Part shown: in pieces, positions 10,401-19,564 of the stretch | Layout of the letters: every line of letters begins with the position of its first letter | Numbering within the stretch: the first letter of the stretch is position 1 | Assembly: GCA_007988745.1 (NCBI GenBank) | Contig: BJUT01000003.1 | Span: forward strand, 84,347 to 148,346 | Length of the DNA stretch: 64,000 bases | Source: Pseudoalteromonas atlantica | GTDB taxonomy: Bacteria > Pseudomonadota > Gammaproteobacteria > Enterobacterales > Alteromonadaceae | Reading direction: 5' to 3' | Notes under the pieces: model-generated | Databases searched by the model: none | Seen by the model: the letters and a program-made list of their open reading frames with translations, nothing else | Told to the model about the DNA's origin: nothing | Made by a program: the position numbers and the translations under genes

Positions 10401-10658
10401 ATGAAAAACGAACTCGATAACAAGCAGATCCTCTCTGTATACGAACGTATTCAGCAGCGCGGTAAACAAAATGATATTGGTAAACATTATCAAGGTGTTA
10501 CGGCTTACTCTGACATTGACGGCTACACTATTTACTTAGAAGGTAGCGGCGTATTATTGCGCTTTGGGTTTCATAATGCTTATCACCTAGATTATGAGCA
10601 TGACAAACATAAAGACGACTTTTTAAAAAAACTATACAACATTGCTAATGAGGAATAA
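10401..10658 (+). CDS. Small conserved-looking hypothetical protein
   Basis: An 85-residue acidic, soluble protein with no signal peptide or membrane helix (NKQILSVYERIQQRGKQND at the start, DYEHDKHKDDFLKKL near the end). I do not recognise the family. AGGG lies six bases before the ATG at 10401; another ATG three bases earlier is possible. Its stop codon overlaps the next start as TAATG, so the two genes are translationally coupled. Confidence 0.65.
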   Translation: MKNELDNKQILSVYERIQQRGKQNDIGKHYQGVTAYSDIDGYTIYLEGSGVLLRFGFHNAYHLDYEHDKHKDDFLKKLYNIANEE

Positions 10659-10963
10659 TGCAGCCAAGACGCATTCGTAAACGCACCACAAACACGCAAA
10701 CCACCTCGTTTATAAACCAGGTCATTACTGAGCTGCAAGCGCACCCAGAAAAGCTGGAGATAATCCGTCGAAACCTAAATGAATACCGCGAACAGACTCA
10801 CCTTAAACGCGGTTTTTTGCTGGCTATTGAACGCTTTGACTGGGTGTTTGAGGCCAGTAATGATGTTAATTTTATATGCCAACAAATCTTAGCCGATGAT
10901 TACATAGGTAATCGCCTTAGACGCTACCCGCTATTATTTAAAGGCGTTATTAATAGCGCCTAA
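10658..10963 (+). CDS. Small basic hypothetical protein coupled to the preceding gene
   Basis: A 101-residue soluble protein with a basic, disordered N-terminus (MQPRRIRKRTTNTQTTSF) and a helical remainder (INQVITELQAHPEKLEIIRR, FDWVFEASNDVNFICQQI). I do not recognise it. Its ATG shares one base with the stop of the 85-residue gene, so both are expected in fixed ratio. A two-gene coupled pair of this size could suggest a toxin-antitoxin layout, but neither protein shows a known toxin or antitoxin motif. Confidence 0.65.
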   Translation: MQPRRIRKRTTNTQTTSFINQVITELQAHPEKLEIIRRNLNEYREQTHLKRGFLLAIERFDWVFEASNDVNFICQQILADDYIGNRLRRYPLLFKGVINSA

Positions 10964-11336
10964 TTTACACGCCTTTTTTAACCTTAACCCTCCTCTTATA
11001 GCCATTACACACTGCTACTTTATTAATTAGTACACTAATTAAACATGTGAAATGGTTTCGTTTGCTTATTTAAAATACCCTTCGTACTCTAACTATTACC
11101 ATTCTAACGAATATTTATCTTTTTTATTACTCATACCCCGTAAACAAATCCTTACTATTTTTAGCGTTTAAAAATTTAAATATAACTCACTGAATATAAA
11201 CAATTTTATTAATCAAGACCTGCATATGGCACTACTACAAATTAACCCGTTTTTATTAATAATCCATCTACATCTTGGTATCTGGTTGTTTACTTGCGCC
11301 TTGAATTGTTAGAGCTATTACATTAAGCTTATCTTT
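10964..11336. other. Gene-free AT-rich region upstream of betI
   Basis: No credible coding frame on either strand. It contains an imperfect palindrome at 11023-11042 with 9-bp arms TTAATTAGT and ACTAATTAA around AC, which may be an operator. Several AT-rich blocks further on could hold the bet promoter. Confidence 0.5.
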
Positions 11337-11350
11337 ATTGAACGTTCAAT
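11337..11350. promoter_or_regulatory. BetI-type operator
   Basis: Perfect 14-bp palindrome ATTGAACGTTCAAT, 11 bases before the betI start. Its core TTGAACGTTCAA resembles the binding sites I know for BetI repressors in enterobacteria and vibrios. Location and symmetry suggest autorepression of betIBA, relieved by choline. Confidence 0.75.
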
Positions 11351-11361
11351 TAATAAAAATT

Positions 11362-11952
11362 ATGCCTAAAGTAGGAATGGAACCTGTCAGGCGTCAGCAG
11401 CTAATTGACGCGACCATTGAGTCAGTTGCACAGCGCGGTTTGCAAGGAACAACCATTAACACCATCAGTAAAAATGCGGGTTTATCATCTGGCATTATTA
11501 GCCATTACTTTGGTGGCAAGCAGGGGTTAATAGAGGCAACCGTTAGGTATTTGTTATCGAATTTAAAAAATGAATTAATTGAAAAAGTTGAGCCAACCAC
11601 CAGCGCAATTGAGCGTTTGATGTTTATTGTTGAGGCCAACTTTGCACTTGTTCAACAGCGCAATGACACCACGCGAACGTGGTTAAGTTTTTGGGCGCAG
11701 TCAATGCACGATCAAGAGCTGCACAGGCTGCAAAATGTAAACAGTAATCGCTTGCAAAGTAATTTAGCATTTTCTTTTAAGCAACTAATGCCCGTAAAGC
11801 AAGCAAAACAAGCTGCAGAACTTAGCGCCGCCATGATTGATGGCCTATGGTTAAGAGCAGTATTAAGTCAATCTGACGAAAACCAATTTAAACACAGTGA
11901 AACATTAGCAAAAAGCTATGTACATTCACTCATCAAGCAATATGGAGCCTAG
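11362..11952 (+). CDS. betI: Choline-responsive TetR-family repressor BetI
   Basis: A 196-residue TetR-type repressor. The N-terminus [20 protein letters not shown] and the helix-turn-helix block ([20 protein letters not shown]) match BetI closely, and length fits the ~195 of E. coli BetI. I chose the ATG at 11362 because the homology begins there; a TTG at 11338 lies inside the operator palindrome. It is the first gene of betI-betB-betA, overlapping or abutting betB. Known role: represses the choline-to-glycine-betaine genes until choline is present. The ribosome site is weak (AATAAAAATT), consistent with low repressor synthesis. Confidence 0.92.
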   Translation: MPKVGMEPVRRQQLIDATIESVAQRGLQGTTINTISKNAGLSSGIISHYFGGKQGLIEATVRYLLSNLKNELIEKVEPTTSAIERLMFIVEANFALVQQRNDTTRTWLSFWAQSMHDQELHRLQNVNSNRLQSNLAFSFKQLMPVKQAKQAAELSAAMIDGLWLRAVLSQSDENQFKHSETLAKSYVHSLIKQYGA

Positions 11953-11953
11953 C

Positions 11954-13417
11954 GTGACTACACCTGTCTATCAAAACTTTATAAACGGCCACTTCCTTGC
12001 AAACCAAAGTGGTGAAACTTTTGATGTAAAAAACCCAGCCACAGATGAAGTTATTTACTCGGTAGAAGTTGCCGACGAATTTATTCAAAACGCGGCTATC
12101 GAAAGTGCAAAACAAGGCTTTGCTCAATGGTCAAAAATGAGCCCAATAGAACGTAGCCGTATTTTATTAAAAGCGGTTGCTTTATTACGTGAGCGTAATG
12201 ACGAGCTTGCCTTAGTTGAAGTGCTTGATACAGGTAAACCAATGCAAGAAGCTAACTGCGTTGATATAGAAACAGGCGCAGATGTAATTGAATACTTTGC
12301 AGGCCTAGCACCAGCGCAAGTTGGCCAGCAGCAAATGGTTGGCGAAGACTTTTACTATACCCGCAAAGAGCCACTAGGCATTTGTGCCGGTATTGGCGCG
12401 TGGAACTACCCGCTGCAAATTGCATGTTGGAAATCGGGCCCGGCCCTTGCCGCAGGTAATGCGTTTATTTTTAAACCTTCTGAAGAAACCCCTTTAGGTG
12501 CTATTAAACTAGCTGAAGTTTTTGTTGAAGCAGGCGTACCTGCCGGCGTATTTAACGTTGTGCAAGGTGCGGGTGATGTAGGTCAGTGGTTAACCTCTCA
12601 CAGTGAAATAGACAAAGTGTCGTTCACTGGTGAAGTAGGCACAGGTAAAAAAGTAGTGGCAAGCGCTGCCGGTACATTAAAAGACGTAACAATGGAATTA
12701 GGTGGTAAATCACCTTTATTAGTGTTTGAAGATGCCAATATTGAGCAAGCAGTCAGTGCAGCCATGCTAGGTAACTTTTATACGCAAGGCGAAATTTGTA
12801 CTAACTGTACCCGTATTTATGTTCATAAAAATGTATATCAACAATTTATTGATGAGCTTAAAACACGTACTGAGCAGAATATTATTGCCGGCGACCCACA
12901 AGATTTAAATACTAACTTTGGGGCATTAATTTCTAAAAAGCATCAAGAATTGGTAATGAGCTACATAGAAAGTGGCTTAGCCGAAGGTGCAACACTACTT
13001 ACTGGCGGTACAACTCTTTCTCCTGAATCAGCGCCTAATGGCTACTTTGTAGCACCTACAGTATTTACCGATTGCAACGATGAAATGACTATTGTTAAAG
13101 AAGAAATTTTTGGCCCAGTTATGAGCGTGCTTGTTTTTGAAGACGAAGACGATGTTATCGCCCGTGCAAATGGTACACACCTTGGCTTAGCCGCAGGCGT
13201 ATTTACTAGCGATATTAAACGTGCGCACCGTGTTATTCACCAATTAGAAGCCGGTATTTGTTGGATTAATGCTTACGGTAATTCACCTGCTGAAATGCCT
13301 GTTGGTGGTTACAAGCAATCAGGTATTGGCCGTGAAAATGGCATAGAAACGCTTGATCATTACACGCAAACTAAGTCTATTTATGTGGGCATGGCCGACA
13401 TAGAAAGCCCGTTTTAA
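11954..13417 (+). CDS. betB: Betaine aldehyde dehydrogenase
   Basis: BetB oxidises betaine aldehyde to glycine betaine with NAD(P)+. The 487-residue aldehyde dehydrogenase has [24 protein letters not shown], the base glutamate in [10 protein letters not shown], and the nucleophile region [10 protein letters not shown] chose the GTG at 11954 because GGAG sits six bases upstream. An ATG at 11942 in the same frame would overlap the end of betI by 11 bases but lacks a clear ribosome site; it adds only four residues, so either start gives a normal BetB. The gene follows betI directly and precedes betA. Confidence 0.93.
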   Translation: MTTPVYQNFINGHFLANQSGETFDVKNPATDEVIYSVEVADEFIQNAAIESAKQGFAQWSKMSPIERSRILLKAVALLRERNDELALVEVLDTGKPMQEANCVDIETGADVIEYFAGLAPAQVGQQQMVGEDFYYTRKEPLGICAGIGAWNYPLQIACWKSGPALAAGNAFIFKPSEETPLGAIKLAEVFVEAGVPAGVFNVVQGAGDVGQWLTSHSEIDKVSFTGEVGTGKKVVASAAGTLKDVTMELGGKSPLLVFEDANIEQAVSAAMLGNFYTQGEICTNCTRIYVHKNVYQQFIDELKTRTEQNIIAGDPQDLNTNFGALISKKHQELVMSYIESGLAEGATLLTGGTTLSPESAPNGYFVAPTVFTDCNDEMTIVKEEIFGPVMSVLVFEDEDDVIARANGTHLGLAAGVFTSDIKRAHRVIHQLEAGICWINAYGNSPAEMPVGGYKQSGIGRENGIETLDHYTQTKSIYVGMADIESPF

Positions 13418-13427
13418 GGTGGCAACT

Positions 13428-15095
13428 ATGAGTAACACTTACGACTATATTATTGTTGGCGCCGGTTCTGCAGGTTGTGTACTTGCAAATCGCTTATCTG
13501 AAGATACAAACAATAAAGTGCTATTGCTAGAAACCGGTGGTAGCGATAAAAGTATATTTATAAAAATGCCAACGGCGCTCTCTATTCCTATGAATACAGA
13601 TAAATACGCATGGCAATTTCACACTCAGCCAGAGCCGTATTTAGATAACCGAGAAATGCACTGCCCACGCGGTAAAGTGTTAGGCGGTTCGTCATCAATT
13701 AATGGCATGGTATATGTTCGCGGCCACGCGAAAGATTTTGACGAGTGGCAACAACACGGTGCTAACGGCTGGGATTATCAGTCGTGCTTACCTTACTTTA
13801 AAAAAGCAGAAAGCTTTTATTTAGGTGAAAATGCGCACCGTGGTGGCACAGGCCCGCTTGGCGTTAATAACGGTAACGAAATGCAAAACCCGCTTTACAC
13901 CACCTTTATTAAAGCAGGCGTAGAAGCAGGGTATGCACACACAGACGACTACAACGCAGCTCAGCAAGAAGGCTTTGGCCCGATGCACATGACTGTTAAA
14001 GACGGTGTGCGCAGTTCGGCCTCGCGCGAGTATTTAGACCCAGTAAAATCACGCAGTAACCTAACAGTTATTACAGGTGCTTTAGCACAAAAAGTGATTT
14101 TAGAAGGCAAAAAAGCCACAGGCATTGAGTACACAGTAAATGGCACTCTTAAAACGGCGCATGCTACTAAAGACGTTGTATTAAGTGCAGGTCCAATTGG
14201 CTCACCTCATATTTTACAGCTTTCGGGGATTGGCGATAAAGCCATACTTGAAGAAGCCGGTGTTGAGGTAAAACATCACTTACCAGGCGTTGGTCAAAAC
14301 TTGCAAGATCACCTTGAGTTTTACTTTCAGTACAAGTGTAAACAACCTATTACCTTAAACGGTAAATTAGGTCTTATTTCAAAAGGCTTAATTGGCGCTA
14401 AATGGCTACTGACCCGAAAAGGCTTAGGTGCAACAAACCACTTTGAGTCGTGTGCGTTTATTCGCTCAAAACCAGACGTTGAATGGCCAGATATTCAGTA
14501 CCACTTTTTACCAGCGGCGATGCGCTACGATGGGCGCAGTGCATTTGCGGGCCATGGTTTTCAGGTACATGTAGGCCATAACAAACCTAAAAGCCGTGGT
14601 AGTGTCACTATTCAATCAGCTAATCCTGAGCAACCGCCGAAAATTTTATTTAACTACTTGCAGCATAAAGACGATATTGAAGGCTTTAGAGCGTGTGTGC
14701 GCCTCACTCGCGACATTATTGAGCAAAGCGCATTTGATGACTACCGCAATGAAGAAATTCAACCAGGTAAGCACATTCAAACCGACGAAGAAATAGATGC
14801 CTTTGTACGCCAAGCAGTAGAAAGTGCCTATCACCCGTCTTGTTCTTGCAAAATGGGCGAAGATGACATGGCCGTGGTTAATTCTAATACCCAAGTACAC
14901 GGTATTGAAGGGCTGCGTGTTGTTGACTCGTCAATCTTCCCTACGGTGCCAAATGGCAACTTAAATGCCCCTACAATTATGGTTGCAGAAAAAGCAGCTG
15001 ATCTAATTTTAGGTAAAACCCCACTTACACAGGCATCGGTAAACGTTGCCATGAGCAGTAATTGGCAAACAACGCAACGTAATAGCGAGATTTAA
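13428..15095 (+). CDS. betA: Choline dehydrogenase
   Basis: BetA is an FAD-dependent GMC oxidoreductase, usually membrane-associated, that oxidises choline to betaine aldehyde. The 555-residue length equals that of known BetA proteins. Seen: dinucleotide fold [20 protein letters not shown] at the N-terminus, GMC signature [18 protein letters not shown], second signature [15 protein letters not shown], and the C-terminal catalytic region [19 protein letters not shown] lies six bases before the ATG at 13428; a GTG nine bases earlier is part of that ribosome site. It starts ten bases after betB and belongs to the same operon. Confidence 0.95.
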   Translation: MSNTYDYIIVGAGSAGCVLANRLSEDTNNKVLLLETGGSDKSIFIKMPTALSIPMNTDKYAWQFHTQPEPYLDNREMHCPRGKVLGGSSSINGMVYVRGHAKDFDEWQQHGANGWDYQSCLPYFKKAESFYLGENAHRGGTGPLGVNNGNEMQNPLYTTFIKAGVEAGYAHTDDYNAAQQEGFGPMHMTVKDGVRSSASREYLDPVKSRSNLTVITGALAQKVILEGKKATGIEYTVNGTLKTAHATKDVVLSAGPIGSPHILQLSGIGDKAILEEAGVEVKHHLPGVGQNLQDHLEFYFQYKCKQPITLNGKLGLISKGLIGAKWLLTRKGLGATNHFESCAFIRSKPDVEWPDIQYHFLPAAMRYDGRSAFAGHGFQVHVGHNKPKSRGSVTIQSANPEQPPKILFNYLQHKDDIEGFRACVRLTRDIIEQSAFDDYRNEEIQPGKHIQTDEEIDAFVRQAVESAYHPSCSCKMGEDDMAVVNSNTQVHGIEGLRVVDSSIFPTVPNGNLNAPTIMVAEKAADLILGKTPLTQASVNVAMSSNWQTTQRNSEI

Positions 15096-15104
15096 TTAAG
15101 CCAT

Positions 15105-15133
15105 AACGTGCCTAACACTATGTAGGGCACGTT
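15105..15133 (+). other. Stem-loop between betA and the BCCT transporter gene
   Basis: Arms AACGTGCC and GGCACGTT enclose a 13-base loop. There is no T-run, so it may attenuate or stabilise rather than fully terminate, leaving the downstream transporter genes partly in the same transcript. Confidence 0.5.
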
Positions 15134-15207
15134 CAACTTGCAGTGGCTCACGGCGTAAATTGGTTACGCGGTGTTTATGCAAGCAATAAAACAAAAACGG
15201 AGAACTT

Positions 15208-15258
15208 ATGAGTTACTTTTATTCATTTTGGGAGGGCGATAATGACTATATGGCTTAG
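15208..15258 (+). CDS. Putative 16-residue ORF overlapping the BCCT gene
   Basis: An ATG with a strong ribosome site (CGGAG, 5 bases spacing) opens a 16-codon frame, MSYFYSFWEGDNDYMA. It overlaps the transporter start at 15242 by 17 bases and carries that gene's own GGGAGGG ribosome site within it. The peptide is aromatic-rich. It could be a leader peptide giving translational coupling, or a genuine small protein that partners the short carrier. No homolog comes to mind. Confidence 0.5.
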   Translation: MSYFYSFWEGDNDYMA

Positions 15259-16459
15259 TGCTGGCATTATATTTACGCTACTTGCAGTTATCACTATTTT
15301 ATTTAAATGGGGTAACGTACGCGTAGTAGGCGTAACACCAGTGAGAACGTTTACCTTTATCGCAATCTTATTTACCTCAGGCCTAGACGTTGGCCTAATC
15401 ATGTTTCCATTAACCGAATTTGCAGGTTATGCAGACATAAAAGCAAGCCCAGAATACGCGTTTGCAAACCCACTGGCTATTGAGTTTGGCTATTGGGGAT
15501 TCTTGATCTGGGGATTTTACTTTCTTACGTGCTTTTATTTCTGCGTAATAGAGCCCAAAGTTAAATTTTTCGAAATTTCATGGGTTAAGTTCATTAATAA
15601 CGTGGTTATTATTGGCACATGTGCCTTTACGGCTTACCTACTGCTTTCTAACTTACCCTGGTACTTACCAGAGCTAGGCGATGGTTCGAGCGTTATACCT
15701 ACCTTCTACTTTATTGTATTTGCAGCTATTTGCTTTGCTGTGTACTCAAGTACAGATATTAAATACGTGCGCTTTTTAAGTATTTCTACAACGTGGTTAT
15801 TTATCGCATTAATTGCCTTTATGTGGGCAGGTGCCTTTGTCGTTGGAGACAGCGAAATGTCGGCATTTACCAATAACCTTGCTGAAATTGGTACTTACTT
15901 TGCCAATATAAATCAGTTTGTTTTACCGCTTAATGACTACCATGAATTTTATCTATTTTGGTGGTTTGCGTGGAGCATTATGATTGGCCAATTTACGTCT
16001 CGCTTTGTAGGCGGCCTTAAAACATACCAAGTATTAGGTGCAATGTTGATATTTCCATCTATTCCGATTGCGATTTGGTTTAGCGTACTTTATCACTACC
16101 ACGAAATGGGTATTTCAACAGCGGGTATTAAAAACTTTGCCATGGTATTTGTTGGGATAGTGTTTGTTATTAATTCGCTTGATTCATTAATACGCTTATA
16201 CACAGATAACCTTAACTTAACGGTTAAACGTTTAGGTAAAATGAACTATATGATACTCAATATTGTTGCCCTTTCGTTACTAACCCTATTGTTTAAGCTT
16301 GAGTTTTTACAAATTCAATGGGTTGGCGCGTTAGTAATTGCACTGTTTTTTGGCTGTGCTGCGTTTATTGGCTACAGCAAATTTAAAACGGTTAACAATA
16401 TAGACAGTTCGCCAAAAGCAAACAAAATAGATTACACAAAAATAGAAACTGTACATTAG
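15242..16459 (+). CDS. Short BCCT-family (choline/betaine) transporter
   Basis: A 405-residue polytopic membrane protein, with about ten to twelve hydrophobic helices. The best BCCT hallmark is FYLFWWFAWSIMIGQFTSRF (~238-257), equivalent to the Trp-rich TM8 signature and following GQF..R pattern. It lacks the long hydrophilic tails of BetT/BetP and is ~100-250 residues shorter than usual family members. The ATG at 15242 has GGGAGGG six bases upstream. Location after betIBA makes choline (or another quaternary amine) the likely substrate, moved by an ion gradient into the cytoplasm. Assignment to the BCCT family is confident; the specific substrate is inferred from context. Confidence 0.75.
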   Translation: MTIWLSAGIIFTLLAVITILFKWGNVRVVGVTPVRTFTFIAILFTSGLDVGLIMFPLTEFAGYADIKASPEYAFANPLAIEFGYWGFLIWGFYFLTCFYFCVIEPKVKFFEISWVKFINNVVIIGTCAFTAYLLLSNLPWYLPELGDGSSVIPTFYFIVFAAICFAVYSSTDIKYVRFLSISTTWLFIALIAFMWAGAFVVGDSEMSAFTNNLAEIGTYFANINQFVLPLNDYHEFYLFWWFAWSIMIGQFTSRFVGGLKTYQVLGAMLIFPSIPIAIWFSVLYHYHEMGISTAGIKNFAMVFVGIVFVINSLDSLIRLYTDNLNLTVKRLGKMNYMILNIVALSLLTLLFKLEFLQIQWVGALVIALFFGCAAFIGYSKFKTVNNIDSSPKANKIDYTKIETVH

Positions 16460-16468
16460 GGATCAACA

Positions 16469-17170
16469 ATGAATAACAAACTAAAACAACTAGCCGTAGC
16501 GCTACCTTTCGCACTTTTATCAACTACGGTGTCAGCTAACTGGTCAACAACCATTACAGCAGCATCTGACTATACTTTTAACGGTGTAACACAAACTGAT
16601 AGCGACCCTGCAATTCAAGCAAGCCTTGATTACGCGTTCGACAGCGGTGTGTATGCGGGTGCATGGGCATCTAATGTAGATTTTGGTGATGACACTGATT
16701 TTGAACTTGATGCCTACCTAGGTAAATACGTGCAATTAACTGACACGGTTAGCGCTGATTACGGTATTGCTTATTACACATACCAAGGTAATAACAGCGA
16801 TGGTAACTACGCCGAAGCCTACACAAAATTTGGCTATGCAAGTGAGTATGGTCAAACAGAGCTAAACTTTTGGTATAGCTGGGATTACTTTGGTACAGGC
16901 GCTGGCCATGTTATTTCTATGATTGCCCACACCTTTGAAATTGCCCCGAATCATGCAATTCGTGCAAGCTTTGATATTTCTAATTCGCTTGATGGCGAAA
17001 AATGGGCATGGGATGTAAACCAAAAGAAATCATACAAACATTACCGCCTAGCGTACCAAACTAGCTACGAAGGCTTTGGCATAGAGATTGCTGCTGAAGA
17101 CACAAGCCTAGATTACGATTACGCTGATGAGCGTATAGTACTTGCTATATCACGCACATTCGATTTATAA
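16469..17170 (+). CDS. TorF-like outer-membrane beta-barrel protein (TIGR02001 type)
   Basis: A 233-residue precursor with signal peptide LAVALPFALLSTTVSA and mature start NWSTTITAASDYTFNGVTQT, the typical opening of TIGR02001/TorF putative porins. The body has alternating aromatic/polar strands (DYAFDSGVYAGAWASNVDF, YGIAYYTYQGN) and ends in a hydrophobic strand, IVLAISRTFDL. It starts nine bases after the BCCT gene and ends at a strong terminator, so it is the last gene of the bet-associated transcript. I infer a role in passage of choline or betaine across the outer membrane. Confidence 0.75.
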   Translation: MNNKLKQLAVALPFALLSTTVSANWSTTITAASDYTFNGVTQTDSDPAIQASLDYAFDSGVYAGAWASNVDFGDDTDFELDAYLGKYVQLTDTVSADYGIAYYTYQGNNSDGNYAEAYTKFGYASEYGQTELNFWYSWDYFGTGAGHVISMIAHTFEIAPNHAIRASFDISNSLDGEKWAWDVNQKKSYKHYRLAYQTSYEGFGIEIAAEDTSLDYDYADERIVLAISRTFDL

Positions 17171-17196
17171 AATTGTAGTTGTTAGATTCTACAAAC

Positions 17197-17229
17197 AAAA
17201 ATGCCACTTTTAAAAGTGGCATTTTTTTT
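17197..17229 (+). terminator. Rho-independent terminator after the TorF-like gene
   Basis: Arms AAAAATGCCACTTT and AAAGTGGCATTTTT with a short TAA-type loop and a long T-run. The element is symmetrical and could also serve the minus strand. Confidence 0.9.
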
Positions 17230-17433
17230 ACTAAATTTTAAGGCTGTAGTCCTAAAGAACTTAGTTTTATTTAGGGGCAATTAAGCACAATATAGGGTTT
17301 AACATTTCGTGGCCTGAATAGCTGCACCAGTGAATGCTCAAGTTAATCGCTATCGGTAGTGGCAATTTAATACCATAGCCTTAGCCTAAAACCCTACATA
17401 AGCTATTAAATTACCTATAATAATATACAGGCT

Positions 17434-19341
17434 CTAACCTTCTATTTCCCAGGCGCTGGTACCCGCTGCAGATAAGTTAGCGGTATTTTTACGTAAAACT
17501 TTGTTACCCACATTGATGGATGATTGAGGGCGACTAACCAAATAGCCTTGTACAGAGCTTACTCCCATGCGTTTTACAAGTTCAAACTGCTCGATTTCTT
17601 CTACGCCCTCTGCCACTATTTTAAGTCCTAACTTTTGACCTAATTCGCTAATCGTATTAAGGATGTCATTGTACTTTGGACTTTTATCGGCTTGAGAGAT
17701 AAACGAGCGATCTATTTTTATTACATCAATGGGCAAATCAGCCAATGTGCTTAATGAGCTAAAGCCAGTACCAAAATCGTCAATAGCAATTGTCACACCT
17801 TCTGCACGAAGCCGCTCAAGCTCTTCAATCATACTTTTACTGGCTTTAATAAACGTAGACTCAGTTATTTCTAGCATTAAAGAATGCGATGGTAGCCCTG
17901 TGTTTTTTAGGTTTTTCATTATCCAATCGTACACTGAGCGGTGTTTTAGTTGCACACCCGATACATTAACCGAAATTTTTACTTTGCGCATACCGGCATT
18001 ATGCCATGCCGCCATTTGCCTACACGACTCATGCATAATCCAATCGCCGAGCTCTAAAATAAGGTTAGACTCTTCGGCAATAGGTATAAACTCCGCCGGT
18101 GAAATCATCCCTTCTATAGGGTGATCCCAGCGTGTAAGCGCTTCAAAATAATCTATCATGCAATCTTCTACATGCACGATAGGTTGAAAAGATAAGTAAA
18201 AGTCTTTACACGCAACCGCTAAACGCAACTCTTCTAATAAATAGTGATAGCGGCGCATTTTATTACCCATCTCTGGGGAGTACACTTTAAAAATGCCTTT
18301 ACCATCGCTTTTTGCACGGTACATTGCCACATCGGCCAATTGCAATAATGCTTGTGGGGTTGATGCGCTCTCTGGGTACGCCGCTATACCAATACTGGCG
18401 CTAATTTTTATTATTTTATTACCTAGTACAAAGTCTTTTTCAAGTTCACTGAGTACGTGCTTAGCAATATCGACCACTTTATTATCGGTATCTACCGACT
18501 CAATAAAAATTGAAAATTCGTCACCGCCTAAACGAGATAAATTTTGCTCTAACTGATTCGCCTCGTTAATATTACTTAACTTATGATGGCGTAATACGTT
18601 GGCTAAGCGCGTAGCAACCTGTACCAAAATTTCATCACCAAAGCTGTGGCCAAACGAGTCATTTACCTGTTTAAACCCATCTAGGTCAATAAACAATAAG
18701 GCGCATTTAAGCTGCTCTTCGTCAGTAAAATTTATTTGCCTATCTATATGCTCAATATAAGCATGGCGGTCAATGAGCAAGGTTAGTTTATCTTGGCAGA
18801 TACTTGTTTGTGTTTGCTTTAAATAATTAGCAACATGGGTATTTAAATTGTTTATTGACTGGCTTAAATTGCCCAGCCCTGACGGGTTGTCGTGTTGGGG
18901 TTGTAGGTTAAAGGCAACAAGCAATTGATTAGCGTTGTTATTCAGTTGTGCAATTTGATGCTGATAAGAGATTTTTTTACGCTCTTTACGAATAATTGTA
19001 AAGCCAACAAACAATACCATACACACCAATATAAAGTTTATTGGCGACGTTAGCGTCATTAAAATAAGCTTTGTTGCGTTTGCAGCGATAAATTCCGTGT
19101 CGGTAGTTTTAACTAACAAAAAATCGGCAGAAGGCTGGTGTATTAAATAGTGCCCATTGAGCATAGGGTTATACCAAGGCGCCATTTCGAGCGTTGTATC
19201 TACAATATCAAAGTGGCGTAAATCTATATCAGGGTTGAATAAATTAATGCGGTTAATCTGGTTTGTTAGTTCGATGTTTAAACAAAAGCAAAACAAGATA
19301 AATACAAAAAAAATGCCGCCTAAGGGTTTAAATTTATTCAT
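17434..19341 (-). CDS. Membrane GGDEF-EAL cyclic-di-GMP protein
   Basis: A 635-residue inner-membrane signalling protein. A first helix (~8-24) and a second (~99-118, INFILVCMVLFVGFTII) flank a ~75-residue periplasmic segment. A coiled linker leads to GGDEF (272-276, in RLGGDEFSIF) and EAL (400-402, EALTRW). The EAL domain keeps NVSG, DDFGTGFSSL, KIDRSFI and AEGVEE, so phosphodiesterase activity is likely. The GGDEF active site is canonical too, so cyclase activity is possible. Start at the ATG at 19341; two TTG codons precede it in frame. No partner gene is adjacent. Confidence 0.9.
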   Translation of the reverse strand: MNKFKPLGGIFFVFILFCFCLNIELTNQINRINLFNPDIDLRHFDIVDTTLEMAPWYNPMLNGHYLIHQPSADFLLVKTTDTEFIAANATKLILMTLTSPINFILVCMVLFVGFTIIRKERKKISYQHQIAQLNNNANQLLVAFNLQPQHDNPSGLGNLSQSINNLNTHVANYLKQTQTSICQDKLTLLIDRHAYIEHIDRQINFTDEEQLKCALLFIDLDGFKQVNDSFGHSFGDEILVQVATRLANVLRHHKLSNINEANQLEQNLSRLGGDEFSIFIESVDTDNKVVDIAKHVLSELEKDFVLGNKIIKISASIGIAAYPESASTPQALLQLADVAMYRAKSDGKGIFKVYSPEMGNKMRRYHYLLEELRLAVACKDFYLSFQPIVHVEDCMIDYFEALTRWDHPIEGMISPAEFIPIAEESNLILELGDWIMHESCRQMAAWHNAGMRKVKISVNVSGVQLKHRSVYDWIMKNLKNTGLPSHSLMLEITESTFIKASKSMIEELERLRAEGVTIAIDDFGTGFSSLSTLADLPIDVIKIDRSFISQADKSPKYNDILNTISELGQKLGLKIVAEGVEEIEQFELVKRMGVSSVQGYLVSRPQSSINVGNKVLRKNTANLSAAGTSAWEIEG

Positions 19342-19564
19342 CAACAAAATCCATCTAAATTACTTATCCTATAAACCCGTTACTAAAGGACGATTATATC
19401 GCCTGTTTTTAGTACTAAGCAAGCCATAGCACAGTCCTTATTCATTAAAATTTTTAGAACTGTACTCAAAAAGAATAAATTAATGCTTAATAATTAACTA
19501 ATTATAGAGTGTGATGAATAAAAATAAACCACTTTGTTAAAGTTACATATTTTGGCTTAACAAC

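Noticed and set aside
10401-10963. Toxin-antitoxin module
   Set aside because: Small size and coupling fit, but neither product shows any known toxin, antitoxin or DNA-binding motif.
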